A stretch of DNA of 26,804 nt from Armatimonadaceae bacterium (GCA_030446525.1 JAUJNC010000024.1:1-26804); one strand, 5' to 3'; positions 16,148 through 23,887 are shown, counted from the stretch's first letter. A program made the numbers and translations. Notes: generated by a model from the letters alone, not told the origin.

Positions 16148-16207
16148 ATGACCAAGTTCGTCCTCGTGTACAAAGGCGAACTCCCTGCCGATCGGCCCGC
16201 GGCAGTA
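16148..16207 (+). pseudogene. Possible N-terminal scrap of a YCII-domain protein
   Basis: From ATG 16148 the frame reads MTKFVLVYKGELPAD and then loses any resemblance to a protein. That start is very like those of YCII-related proteins (MxKFVLLYKG). Only about 20 residues fit, there is no good ribosome site and no catalytic residue is left. It may be a gene remnant or a coincidence. Confidence 0.28.
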
Positions 16208-16297
16208 AGACCACCCTCTTCGTCACAAAAAACCCTCGTTTTCGGTGACAGCCAGGGGGCAAGATACAAGGAGGTTATGGTCCCCAAAAACGGGCCA

Positions 16298-16320
16298 TAA
16301 AAATGCCGCCTATCAGGCGG
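16298..16320 (-). terminator. Intrinsic terminator for the minus-strand gene at 16424-16644
   Basis: A 5-bp GC stem CCGCC/GGCGG (16306-16310 with 16316-16320) with a five-base loop. On the minus strand it is followed by CATTTTTAT. It lies about 100 bases after the end of the gene. Confidence 0.6.
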
Positions 16321-16423
16321 ACATGAAGGGGCTCCTGAAGCAGCCCCGGCAAGGGGAGGACGCGCTGCCCTCTACCCGCTGAGCAGGCGCCATCCCCACC
16401 TCGGTGGCTCGCCCGGTACGCCC

Positions 16424-16644
16424 TCAGCCCAGCTTGCCCTTGGTGCGCCTTGGCCCTGTCCGCCAGGCTCCTTGTAGGAGGCCTGCGCCTGGCGGAAGAA
16501 CTCCGCCAGCTTCTCGTCGCCGGACTGCTCGGCGTCGCCGATGTACTGGCCCACAGTCTCACTGCCCTGCAGCGCGTGGTAGAGCACGCTGACGACGTCG
16601 TAGTGCTCGTCGCGCATGCCCGTCACCCGCGGTTTGTCCGCCAT
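16424..16644 (-). pseudogene. Small conserved protein of unknown function, two 1-nt insertions near the end
   Basis: Starting at ATG 16644 behind GGAGG, the protein begins MADKPRVTGMRDEHYDVVSV and continues as an acidic helical protein (HALQGSETVGQYIGDAEQSG, EKLAEFFRQAQASYKE). I recognise the pattern from short bacterial hypothetical proteins ending ...RAK...LG but know no function. After YKE the frame should continue LADRAKAHQ and then GKLG-stop (TGA at 16424-16426). This requires dropping one C after the GAG codon and one A in CACCAAGGG. As written the frame runs on to 16372 with a Pro/Gly/Trp-rich tail unlike a real protein. Either the gene is freshly damaged or the assembly has two indels here. 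Confidence 0.6.
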
Positions 16645-17207
16645 CTCCTGCCTCCTCTCACTCTCGGTGTGCAGCCACCGCGGTGAATGTTGCGAAGCTC
16701 TCTGCGGGGTCGCCGGACCATCTCAGGCAACCCTTGTGCTGCTCTTGTTGCCACATCCGGGCGGCTTGAAACGAGCTTCCCGGCGGCACGGGCGCGCGAA
16801 AGCGTTGCCGGGGCAATCCTTGCATGCGCCCTATCGGGGCGTGTACAGGAGGTTATCATTCATAGAAACGGGCACGGCGGGGGTTCAAACTGCAATGGAT
16901 TTTTCAGGACGCGCCGTGGTGCCCGCCCTTAGAGCGAGCGGAGCGCGTTACTCCCGGGGGGGGGCGGCGCGTGGTGGCCTTGGAGGAAAGAGCGCGGCGG
17001 CTCTTAGCGCAACGGAGCGTGGGCTTGCTTCCGGAGAGGGCTTTGGTGTTGCTGCTTGTCTGGTCCGAAGTGTTCCTCTCGGCGTGTAGGTCACGTATAC
17101 CCTAAACTGACAGGGCAAAGGAGACCCCTGTGGGGGTCTTTGGCATGGGGACGGTCAACCTTGCAACGGAACGAAAATTACCAATAAGGGCAAACACTTA
17201 AGGTAAA
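16645..17207. other. Intergenic region with a hairpin, no gene seen
   Basis: About 560 bases of mostly GC-rich sequence with no credible gene. It includes a run of G at 16956-16964. A hairpin at 17122-17139 pairs AGACCCC with GGGGTCT around a four-base loop, followed by TTTGG; this may be a weak terminator serving the minus-strand DUF899 gene poorly or an extragenic repeat. The last 60 bases before 17208 are AT-richer. Confidence 0.4.
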
Positions 17208-18089
17208 CTACTCAAGGTTGCTCGCTCTGAAGCCGCCGCGGGAATCGACATCGGTCTCAGTGGCAGTGGTGCTCGCTGGCCGCAGCGGTGCTGCCGGGTC
17301 GTCGCTGCGACCGGCGGCGAGGCGGGACCACTGCGGGGTGGGACGGCCCTCCTTCCCGGACGGCGGCGCGCTCCCATCCTCCATGAGCCGGTACGAATTG
17401 CTGTGAGGTCCGTAGATTACCGGCCAGCCCTCGGGCGAGTCCTCCCAATGCTCCTGTCGGCCGTAGACGGTCATGTCGAGTATGCCGAAGCTGCCGTTCA
17501 TCACTTCGCACCCACGGGCGGTCGTCCAATACGTCTCGAACACGCGGTCGCCCTCACGCAGGTAGCACACCTTCATCCCGAAGTGACGCCCGGCGATCAG
17601 CCGTTCCACCGACTCCTCGGGCACGGAGTACCACGGCATCTCCCAGCCCATGAACTCGCGGTAGCGGTTGCTCTCGTCGAAAGGCCCCTCGCAGAAAACG
17701 GCGTACGTGACATCGCGCGCGTGCAGGTACGACAACTCCCGCACCTGGCCGGAGTTGAACGTGCAGCCTTCGCACTGCTTGGCAGCGGGGAGGCCCGTAT
17801 GCCACATGTGGTACGACGCGAACAGTTGGGAGCGGCCCTCGAACGTGTCGAGCAGCGAGATTGCGCCGGTCTTTCCTATGACCAGCGTGGCGGGATCCAC
17901 CTCGACCATCGGCAGCCGGCGGCGGGCGGCGGCGATGGCGTCGCCCTCGCGGGTGTGGGCCTTCTCCCGGACCCGGAGCGCGGCGACCTCGGCGTTCCAG
18001 GTTTCGCGATCGACAATAGGGGGCGTTGCTTTGATGACTGTCTCCTTGCTTGGTCTCGAACCAGCGACTTGAGTGCCTGGGGCGTCCAC
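17208..18089 (-). CDS. DUF899 family protein (thioredoxin-like fold)
   Basis: A protein of up to 293 residues with the DUF899 signature: VDRETWNAEVAALRVREKAH, TREGDAIAAARRRLPMVEV and the C-E-G-C pair (Cys106, Cys109) at the place of the thioredoxin-like redox motif (MWHTG...CEGCTF). The family is cytoplasmic; a redox or bleach-resistance role is suggested by fold only. The start is uncertain. The GTG at 18089 gives 18 residues more than usual. An ideal AAGGAG is followed six bases later by ATC (18033-18035), in frame exactly where family members begin, as if the native ATG had changed to ATC. The C-terminal about 60 residues after 'GPHSNSYRLMEDG' are low-complexity and may be lineage-specific. 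Confidence 0.85.
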   Translation of the reverse strand: MDAPGTQVAGSRPSKETVIKATPPIVDRETWNAEVAALRVREKAHTREGDAIAAARRRLPMVEVDPATLVIGKTGAISLLDTFEGRSQLFASYHMWHTGLPAAKQCEGCTFNSGQVRELSYLHARDVTYAVFCEGPFDESNRYREFMGWEMPWYSVPEESVERLIAGRHFGMKVCYLREGDRVFETYWTTARGCEVMNGSFGILDMTVYGRQEHWEDSPEGWPVIYGPHSNSYRLMEDGSAPPSGKEGRPTPQWSRLAAGRSDDPAAPLRPASTTATETDVDSRGGFRASNLE

Positions 18090-18092
18090 GCC

Positions 18093-18351
18093 TCATGGGC
18101 TCTCATGCACGAGCACCTCGACCCGCGCGGCCGGCACGCCGTCTACGCCGTAGTGTCCCAGGCAGTAGATACACCACAGCCGGAATACTCCTTAAGAATC
18201 GCCGCAACCGGAAACGATCAGAGCCGAGGGTGTTAACGTCGGCACTAAACACGGTCGCCACCACCGCGCCGGTCGCGTCCTTGATCACCACGTACCCGTC
18301 ATCGTTGTAGTCAGTGTCGGGGTCCTCCCGTGTGGAGAAGAAGGCATAGCC
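18093..18351 (-). pseudogene. Gene remnant cut by the Tn3-family transposon
   Basis: On the minus strand an open stretch reads GYAFFSTREDPDTDYNDDGY and then VVIKDATGAVVATVFSADVN, with protein-like composition but no family I recognise. It begins inside the left inverted repeat of the transposon (the apparent ATG is transposon sequence), so its own N-terminus was cut away. Near 18190 coding character moves to another frame (WCIYCLGHYGVDGVPAARVE, stop at 18093-18095), which suggests a frameshift or a second small fragment. Removing the transposon would join it to THG codons at 23201-23210, but the longer upstream frame is not convincing. Confidence 0.4.
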
Positions 18352-18387
18352 GGCCCCGAACAAACATAGCTGTCGAAAGCCGCCACG
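18352..18387. repeat. Left inverted repeat of the Tn3-family transposon (36 bp)
   Basis: Begins GGCCCCGAACAAACATAGCT and ends CCGCCACG. It is the exact reverse complement of 23165-23200. Confidence 0.95.
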
Positions 18388-18475
18388 GCGGGCACGTTTT
18401 GGTGCGCACTCGGCCTTCTATCCGATATAGTATCATGGCTTGACGCCCACTCTGGCGACCGAGCCAGGGAGGGAC

Positions 18476-19807
18476 ATGAGGCGTATCTGGAACGTGTCGG
18501 AACTGGAGCAGTGCTGGACGCTCTCCACGGCCGAGCGAGAAATGACGCTGACCAATGCCACGGCGGCCAACCGCCTGGGATTCGCCGCTTTGCTCAAATG
18601 GTTCGAGCAGGAAGGGCGCTTTCCGCAAAATCGCGCCGACCTGCCTCCCGCCGCTGTTTCCTCCCTGGCGCGGCAACTGGATCTGCCGGCGGAGGCATTG
18701 GAGAGCTACGAATGGCGGGGCCGCAGCATCGAACGGCATCGCGCCCAGATCCGGCACTGGCTGGGCTTTCGTGAATTCAGCGACGCCGACGAAGCGGATC
18801 TGAGCGAGTGGATCATCATCTCTTATCCCATTCTGGGAGCACGTCCGGTCGAAGCCGTTCGTTCGGCGCTCTACCAGAGGCTGCGCGAAGCTCGGATCGA
18901 GCCGCCGGGCCCCAGCCGGATTGAACGGCTCGTGCGCTCCGGGCTTCGCCGGGCCGAAGAGCACTTCGCTGCTTCGGTGGCGGCACAACTCTCTGCCGAA
19001 TCCCGGATGTGCCTGGACCAGCTCCTGGAGACGCAGATCGAGGTCCTCTCGGAAGAGGACGAGACGATCGCCGTGCATCGCTCCGCTCTTCAGGATCTGC
19101 GCGCCTCCTCCATGGGAGCGCTTCAGCTTTCGACGCTGCTGGCCGAGATCGAGCGCCTGGAGCGCATCCGCTGGATCGGACTTCCCGATTCTCTCTTCGC
19201 TCAGACGCCGCTGGCTTTGCTGGAGTCCTGCCGGCGGCGCATCGCCACTGAGGAGCTACACGAAGTGCGGCGCCACCCCGAAGCGCTGCGCCATACGCTG
19301 CTGGCGGCCTTTTGCCGCCTGCGCGCTGAGGAGATCACCGACAACCTGGCAGACCTGGTCTGCGATATCGTTCATCGTATCGGCGCTAAAGCCGAGAAGC
19401 GCGTCGAGAAAGCTCTGCTGCGGGACCTGAAAAAGGTCTATGGCAAGGACCGGATACTCTTTCGTATCGCGCAGGCATCGCTGGAAAAGCCCGACGGCCG
19501 CATCCGCGAGGTCATCTTCCCGGTGGTGCCGGAACAGACGCTCCGGGACGTGGCCCAGGAGTACCTGGCCGGTGGCAGCTACGAGCGCCGAGTGCACGTG
19601 GTCATGCGCGCCTCCTACACCCATCACTATCGCCGGATGCTCCCGCCTCTTTTGAAGACATTGCGTTTCGGGTCGAGCAACGCCCGGCTCCTGCAGGCGA
19701 TATCTCTGCTCAAACGCTACGCCGAGAGCGACGCCCACCGCTACGCACCGGATGAGATCGTCCGCTGGACGGCATCGTCCCGGCGGACTGGCACGAACTG
19801 GTGGTGA
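18476..19807 (+). pseudogene. tnpA: Tn3-family transposase TnpA, N-terminal part before the frameshift
   Basis: The start ATG at 18476 follows GGGAGG closely; a TTG at 18440 is an alternative. This 443-codon frame holds the DUF4158-type N-terminal DNA-binding domain of Tn3 transposases (MTLTNATAANRLGFAALLKW, FPQNRADLP, ESYEWRGRSIERHRAQIR) and the middle region. Sense ends near 19763 after 'RYAPDEIVR'; the remaining codons to TGA 19805-19807 are out of frame. One missing base in GTCCGCTGGAC would restore [14 protein letters not shown], which leads directly into the second part. Confidence 0.88.
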
Positions 19808-21435
19808 CCCGCACCAAGCGCGGCCAGAGCCGGGTCAACCGCATTGCCTATGAGATGTGCGTTCTCTCCGCCCTGCGCACGGGCCTGCGCAGCAAGGAGG
19901 TCTGGATCGAGGGCGCGCGCCGCTACCGCAACCCCGATGAGGATCTGCCCGGCGACTTCGCCGCCCATCGTGAGGAGCACTTTGCCCGGCTGTCGCTGCC
20001 CACGGATGCAGACGCCTTTATTGCCGCCGAGCAGCAGGCGCTGGCGAGCGCTCTGGCCGACCTGAACCGCACGATCCGCAAGAACCCGCACGTCAGCCTG
20101 GGGACCAAGAAGGGCAAGAGCCATATCTGGGTCTCGCCCCTGCCCGTCCAGCCGGAGCCGGTCCATCTGGAGGGGCTCAAGGGCAGCATCTCCGAGCGGT
20201 GGAACCCCACCAACCTGCTGGACATGCTCAAAGAGACGGAGTTGCGCGTCGGCTTCACCGATTGTCTCAAGAGCGTCACCGAGGTGGAGAAGATGGATCG
20301 CCGCACGCTGCAGCGGCGTCTTCTGCTATGCCTCTACGGCCTGGGCACCAACACCGGCCTCAAACGTGTCGCCGCCGGCGATCACGGTGAGAGCTACCGC
20401 GATTTGCTCTATGTGCGTCGCCGCTATCTCTCCAGGGACGGCCTTCGGGAAGCCATCGCTCAGGTCGTCAATGCCGTCTTGCGCGCTCGAAACCCGGACA
20501 TCTGGGGAGAGGCGACGACCGCCTGCGCCTCCGATTCCAAGAAGTTCGCCGCCTGGGACCAGAACCTGCTGACCGAGTGGCACATCCGCTATCGCGGTCC
20601 CGGGATCATGGTCTACTGGCACGTGGAGGAGAAGTCGGTCTGCATCTACTCGCAGGTCAAGAGCTGCTCCTCCTCCGAAGTGGCTGCCATGATCGAGGGG
20701 GTGCTGCGCCACTGCACCGAGATGAAGGTCGAGAAGAACTACGTCGATTCGCATGGCCAGAGTGAGGTCGCCTTCGCCTTCTGCCGCCTGCTGGGCTTCG
20801 AGTTGCTGCCGCGCCTGAAGGGCATCCCTCGGCAGAAGCTCTATCGTCCGGACACCAAGGCCACCTTTGCTCACCTGGAACCGGTCCTGACGCGGGCAAT
20901 CCAGTGGGGCAAGATCCGCGAGCAGTACGAGGAGATGGTCAAGTACGCCACCGCGCTGAAGCTGGGGACTGCCGACTCGGAATCGCTGCTGCGCCGCTTC
21001 ACGAAAGAAGGGCCGCAGCACCCGGCCTACCAGGCCCTGATCGAGCTGGGTAAGGTGCGCAAGACGATCTTCCTGTGCCGCTATCTGGCCGAGGAAGCGC
21101 TGCGCCGGGAGATCCATGCCGGCCTCAACGTGGTCGAGAACTGGAACAGCGCCAACGGCTTCATCTTCTTCGGCAGGAGCGGTGAGGTGGCGACCAACCG
21201 GCGGGAAGACCAGGAATTGGCGCTGCTGTGTCTGCACCTGCTGCAGGTCAGCCTGGTCTACATCAATACCTTGATGCTCCAGCAGGTACTGCGCGCGCCG
21301 CACTGGCAGGACCGCCTGCTGCCGGAGGACATCCGGGCGCTGACGCCGCTCTTCTTCGAGCATGTCACGCCTTACGGCATCTTCCGGCTTGATCTGGACG
21401 AGCGTCTTGCCCTGGAGGAGAGCCTGGCCGCGTAG
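19801..21435 (+). pseudogene. tnpA: Tn3-family transposase TnpA, catalytic C-terminal part after the frameshift
   Basis: This 544-codon frame is the DDE_Tnp_Tn3 catalytic domain, beginning with a fortuitous GTG; the homologous sequence starts about 40 bases earlier in this frame ([13 protein letters not shown]). The triad is Asp245 (ACASDSKKF), Asp316 ([10 protein letters not shown]) and Glu446 ([20 protein letters not shown]). Together the two parts would make about 986 residues, the normal size for the family. As sequenced, no full-length enzyme is made unless ribosomes shift frame, so the transposon depends on repair or on a helper. A sequencing indel is a real alternative explanation. Confidence 0.9.
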
Positions 21436-21589
21436 GGGTATAGGGGAATACTGGCTAAAAGGTATACCTTTGGGCCAGCCGTCCGGGCAGCGGCTTTCCT
21501 TCGGGAAAAACCAGTAGACAAAGCCCCTTTTTCGGCGAGGGTTTTTGGCCACCCTATCATGCGCGCAAGCGCGCACAGAGGAGGCAGCC
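21436..21589. promoter_or_regulatory. Probable res (resolution) site and resolvase promoter region
   Basis: The 154 bases between transposase and resolvase genes are where Tn3-type elements usually keep res. They contain a 14-bp perfect palindrome AAAGGTATACCTTT (21458-21471) inside a wider CTGGC...GCCAG symmetry, and a hairpin GCGCGCAAGCGCGC at about 21561. The palindrome is a candidate crossover subsite. The assignment rests on position and symmetry only. Confidence 0.5.
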
Positions 21590-22222
21590 ATGCGCGTCGC
21601 TCTGTATGCTCGGGTTTCCACACAGGATCAGCAGACGCTCCCCCTTCAAGTGACGGCTCTGCGGGAGTATGCTCAGCGGCGTGGTTGGACGCTGGTGCGC
21701 GTTGTCGAAGAAGTCGCCTCCGGCGCGATGGCGCGTCCGAAACGCGACGAACTGGTAAAGGCGGCAACCCGTCGCCAGATCGATGTCGTTCTTGTCTGGC
21801 GGCTGGACCGCTGGGGACGCTCGCTGCCGGATCTGATTAACACACTCCAGGAGCTATCTGCGTTGGACGTCGGCTTCGTTTCTATCACCGAAGCGCTGGA
21901 TCTGACCACACCGGCAGGACGGGCGATGGCCGCGATGCTGGCCGTCTTTGCCGAGTTCGAGCGCGAGATCCTGAGGGAGCGGGTCCGTGCTGGTATCGCT
22001 CAGGCCCGGGCCAGCGGCAAGCCGCTGGGCAGGCCCCAAACCGTGGGCAAACGGGCCCCGGCAGTGCAGGCCCTGTACGCACAAGGCATCAGCAAGGCGG
22101 AAATTGCCCGCAGGCTCGGCATAGGCAGAACCTCCGTACGACGCCTGTTGCGCCCGGAACCAGATCAGGACAGCAGGGGAAGGACCGCAGTAGGGAGCAA
22201 AGAACATGACCGATACCATTGA
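21590..22222 (+). CDS. tnpR: Serine resolvase / DNA invertase family recombinase of the transposon
   Basis: A 210-residue small serine recombinase that should resolve cointegrates at res. The nucleophile Ser10 is in LYARVSTQDQQ. Further conserved segments are 'VVLVWRLDRWGRS', 'TPAGRAMAAMLAVFAEFERE' and 'LRERVRAGIAQARASGKPLG'. A C-terminal HTH (ISKAEIARRLGIGRTSVRRLL) binds DNA. The ATG at 21590 follows GGAGG and gives the usual N-terminus MRVALYARVS. The last 17 bases overlap the next gene, which suggests translational coupling. The final residues after RPEPDQD are a non-conserved extension. Confidence 0.93.
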   Translation: MRVALYARVSTQDQQTLPLQVTALREYAQRRGWTLVRVVEEVASGAMARPKRDELVKAATRRQIDVVLVWRLDRWGRSLPDLINTLQELSALDVGFVSITEALDLTTPAGRAMAAMLAVFAEFEREILRERVRAGIAQARASGKPLGRPQTVGKRAPAVQALYAQGISKAEIARRLGIGRTSVRRLLRPEPDQDSRGRTAVGSKEHDRYH

Positions 22223-22781
22223 GACGGCTGAGACCGCCGCGATTTACCAGCTCAAGATCACGCTCCAGGACATCGATCCTCCCATCTGGCGGCGCTTGCT
22301 GGTGCCCGCCGATACCAAGCTGCCTCGGCTGCACCGCCTCTTGCAGACGGTGATGGGCTGGGAGAACTATCACCTGCACGCCTTTGCGGTCGGAGAACTT
22401 CTCTACGGCGAGCCGGATCCCGACTTCGACGATGCCCGAAACGTGAACGAGCGCCGGGTCCGGCTGGGGGATATCGCGCCGGAAGTTGGCGCTTGCTTTC
22501 TCTACCAGTACGACTTCGGCGACAACTGGCGCCACGAGGTTCTGGTGGAAAAGATTATGTCCGCCGACCCAATCGCATCGTATCCGCTGTGCACTGGGGG
22601 TAAGCGCGCCTGTCCCCCCGAGGATTGCGGTGGAACCTGGGGGTATGAAACCTTCCTGGAGGCGATCACCGACCCGGAGCACGAGGAGCACGAACAATAT
22701 CTGATGTGGATCGGCGGCGCCTTCGATCCGGAAGGCTTTGACCTGAACATGACCAATCGGGCGCTTCGCAAAGTACGATAG
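22206..22781 (+). CDS. Plasmid pRiA4b ORF-3 family protein
   Basis: A 191-residue protein of the pRiA4b ORF-3 (PF07929) family: 'YQLKITLQDIDPPIWRRLLVP' at the start, 'LHRLLQTVMGWENYHLHAF', 'FLYQYDFGDNWRHEVLVEKI' and 'CTGGKRACPPEDCGGTWGYE' with three Cys, then 'WIGGAFDPEGFDLN'. These blocks are the hallmark of the family, which is common on plasmids and transposons and has no established function; it is cytoplasmic. The start lies inside the resolvase gene, so the two are coupled. It belongs to the accessory cargo of the Tn3 unit. Confidence 0.92.
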   Translation: MTDTIETAETAAIYQLKITLQDIDPPIWRRLLVPADTKLPRLHRLLQTVMGWENYHLHAFAVGELLYGEPDPDFDDARNVNERRVRLGDIAPEVGACFLYQYDFGDNWRHEVLVEKIMSADPIASYPLCTGGKRACPPEDCGGTWGYETFLEAITDPEHEEHEQYLMWIGGAFDPEGFDLNMTNRALRKVR

Positions 22782-22834
22782 CGCGATAGAATGCGCGATC
22801 CTCTGTGGAAGCAGAAAGGACGGAAAGGACGACC

Positions 22835-23143
22835 ATGGACAAATCAATCCGAGAAGAGATTGAAGAGATCCTTGTGGACACCTACGGTGAGGACGAGGAG
22901 GCCGCCGCCTGGGGTGTCGCCTTTGACGACGGTGTCGAGGTGCCCTTCTCGGCGATGCTGCTGGGCGTGCCGGTCCAGGTCACCGGCTTTCGCACGGCCG
23001 ACTCGGGCGCCATCCAGTGCGAGGTGGTCCGAGACAAGCGGAAGCGCTGGATTGGCGTCGAGGATTTGGACGATGAAGGGTTACCGGAAGATATGGCCCA
23101 TGTGCTCGGGCTCTACCGTGCCTGGCTGGAGGGGGATTACTGA
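22835..23143 (+). CDS. Small acidic protein of unknown function, transposon cargo
   Basis: A 102-residue acidic protein (KSIREEIEEILVDTYGEDEE) that I do not assign to a family with confidence; similar short proteins ('AWGVAFDDGVEVPFSAMLLG' and 'VPVQVTGF') are often found beside pRiA4b ORF-3 genes. No signal peptide or membrane helix. The ATG at 22835 follows GGAAAGGA. It starts 53 bases after the preceding gene and ends 21 bases before the right inverted repeat, so it is the last gene of the transposon operon. Confidence 0.8.
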   Translation: MDKSIREEIEEILVDTYGEDEEAAAWGVAFDDGVEVPFSAMLLGVPVQVTGFRTADSGAIQCEVVRDKRKRWIGVEDLDDEGLPEDMAHVLGLYRAWLEGDY

Positions 23144-23164
23144 GCGCGGCCGAGAGGCTTCACA

Positions 23165-23200
23165 CGTGGCGGCTTTCGACAGCTATGTTTGTTCGGGGCC
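23165..23200. repeat. Right inverted repeat of the Tn3-family transposon (36 bp)
   Basis: Exact reverse complement of 18352-18387; it ends TTGTTCGGGGCC at 23200. Confidence 0.95.
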
Positions 23201-23318
23201 TACCCATGGGTGTCATTCTCGCGCCGGCTCCGCCTCAAAGCGAGTACCGCCTGCTGGCGCGCGTGGGTTGGACTACTAAAACACACTTAAACAGAAGCAG
23301 CGTGTTGGCCCCACCTCC

Positions 23319-23350
23319 GCGCGTGCTCCGAGATGCCCTGCCGCCTTTAG
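23319..23350 (+). repeat. 32-bp inverted repeat, arm 1
   Basis: Begins GCGCGTGCTCCGAGATGCCC and ends GCCGCCTTTAG. It matches the reverse complement of 23744-23775 at 30 of 32 positions. The TTTAG end runs into one of the paired 10-bp-period motifs. Confidence 0.88.
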
Positions 23351-23729
23351 TAGCCTTTAGTGACCCCTGCCAGGCGCCACGCGCGCACGAGGGGCGGAAC
23401 CGGGATCCGGTTCATTGCAAGTGGCAATCGGGATTGCATGGGGTGTCTTGCGGGCTCCGCGCGCGGGCGAGACGATTACGGTATTTTACGGTAACATGGC
23501 TCCCCTCGCGGAGGCTCCGCGCGGAGCCCACTTCCTAAGGGCCACCCATGCGCTATTGAACTTCGGAACCGCCAGCCTGCTCAAAAATGACCGAAATTGG
23601 CTTTCATGGGCCGTGTTTTACTGCAAATCCGGCTTGTCCGCTCGCTTGAACTCTGGCAAGCGAGCATTATCAATGAAGCGACCTGTCTATTATTTGTTAA
23701 CAGCCAGCATCAGTCATTGCTGATTCGAA

Positions 23730-23744
23730 GTTCATAACACCGTC
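23730..23744. mobile_element. Solitary MITE-type terminus
   Basis: GTTCATAACACCGTC followed by TA. This is the exact reverse complement of the MITE end GACGGTGTTATGAAC at 13444 and 15023. Sequence inward differs from the two MITEs, so it is the end of a related but different element. A degraded partner may lie near 23550 (TATTGAACTTCGG resembles the inward reading TTATGAACTTCGA). The insertion point is a TA within repeat arm 2. Confidence 0.7.
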
Positions 23745-23775
23745 TAAGGGCGGCGGGGCATCTCGGAGCACGCGC
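23744..23775 (-). repeat. 32-bp inverted repeat, arm 2 (interrupted at its TA)
   Basis: Partner of 23319-23350 with two differences. Its CTTAG end abuts the solitary MITE terminus, which shows the MITE-type element inserted into this repeat copy. Confidence 0.85.
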
Positions 23776-23887
23776 GCGCCCGGGCGATTTCAGGTTTTTT
23801 CAGGTTTCCCGAGTCCCCGAGCCCATCACGCGCGCGGGCGAAGAGGTAAAGGATAGTAAAGGTTTCCCTGGGGCGGCTCCCCGGGCG

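Larger units (their letters stand above)
18352..23200 (+). mobile_element. Tn3-family transposon, 4849 bp
   Basis: Perfect 36-bp inverted repeats bound a module with a Tn3-type transposase, a serine resolvase and two further genes, all on the plus strand. The five bases outside are TAGCC on the left and TACCC on the right, which would be a 5-bp duplication with one mismatch; Tn3 elements make 5-bp duplications. No antibiotic or metal resistance gene is carried, so this is a compact or cryptic Tn3 unit. Confidence 0.93.
23201..23887. other. Non-coding repeat field between the Tn3 unit and the phage-like gene block
   Basis: No credible gene. It holds four paired 10-bp-period motifs (near 23344-23360, 23476-23491, 23791-23807 and 23846-23862), a 32-bp inverted repeat (23319-23350 with 23744-23775), a perfect 9-bp hairpin GCTCGCTTG / CAAGCGAGC (23640-23648 with 23657-23665) and a single MITE-type end at 23730-23744. 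The stretch 23560-23740 is AT-richer than its surroundings and looks like inserted DNA. Confidence 0.6.

Noticed and set aside
16277..16300. Seven-codon leader peptide (MVPKNGP) after AAGGAGG
   Set aside because: Spacing between ribosome site and ATG is only two bases, and no regulated gene follows on the plus strand.
18111..18236. Plus-strand peptide (HEHLDPRGRHAVYAVVSQAV) upstream of the Tn3 unit
   Set aside because: Opposite strand of a better-supported coding remnant (CLGHYGVDGVPAARVE); no start signals.
20326..21621. 431-residue minus-strand open frame inside the Tn3 transposase
   Set aside because: Antisense shadow of a gene with clear transposase motifs; typical of high-GC DNA.
23560..23723. 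Coding region ending in ...RPVYYLLTASISHC before the MITE-type end
   Set aside because: No ribosome site, no family features and a run through a hairpin and mobile-element sequence; treated as non-coding insert.
23319..23865. CRISPR array from the short repeats
   Set aside because: Repeats are pairs with a 10-bp period and irregular distances, some inverted; there are no regular repeat-spacer units and no cas genes.
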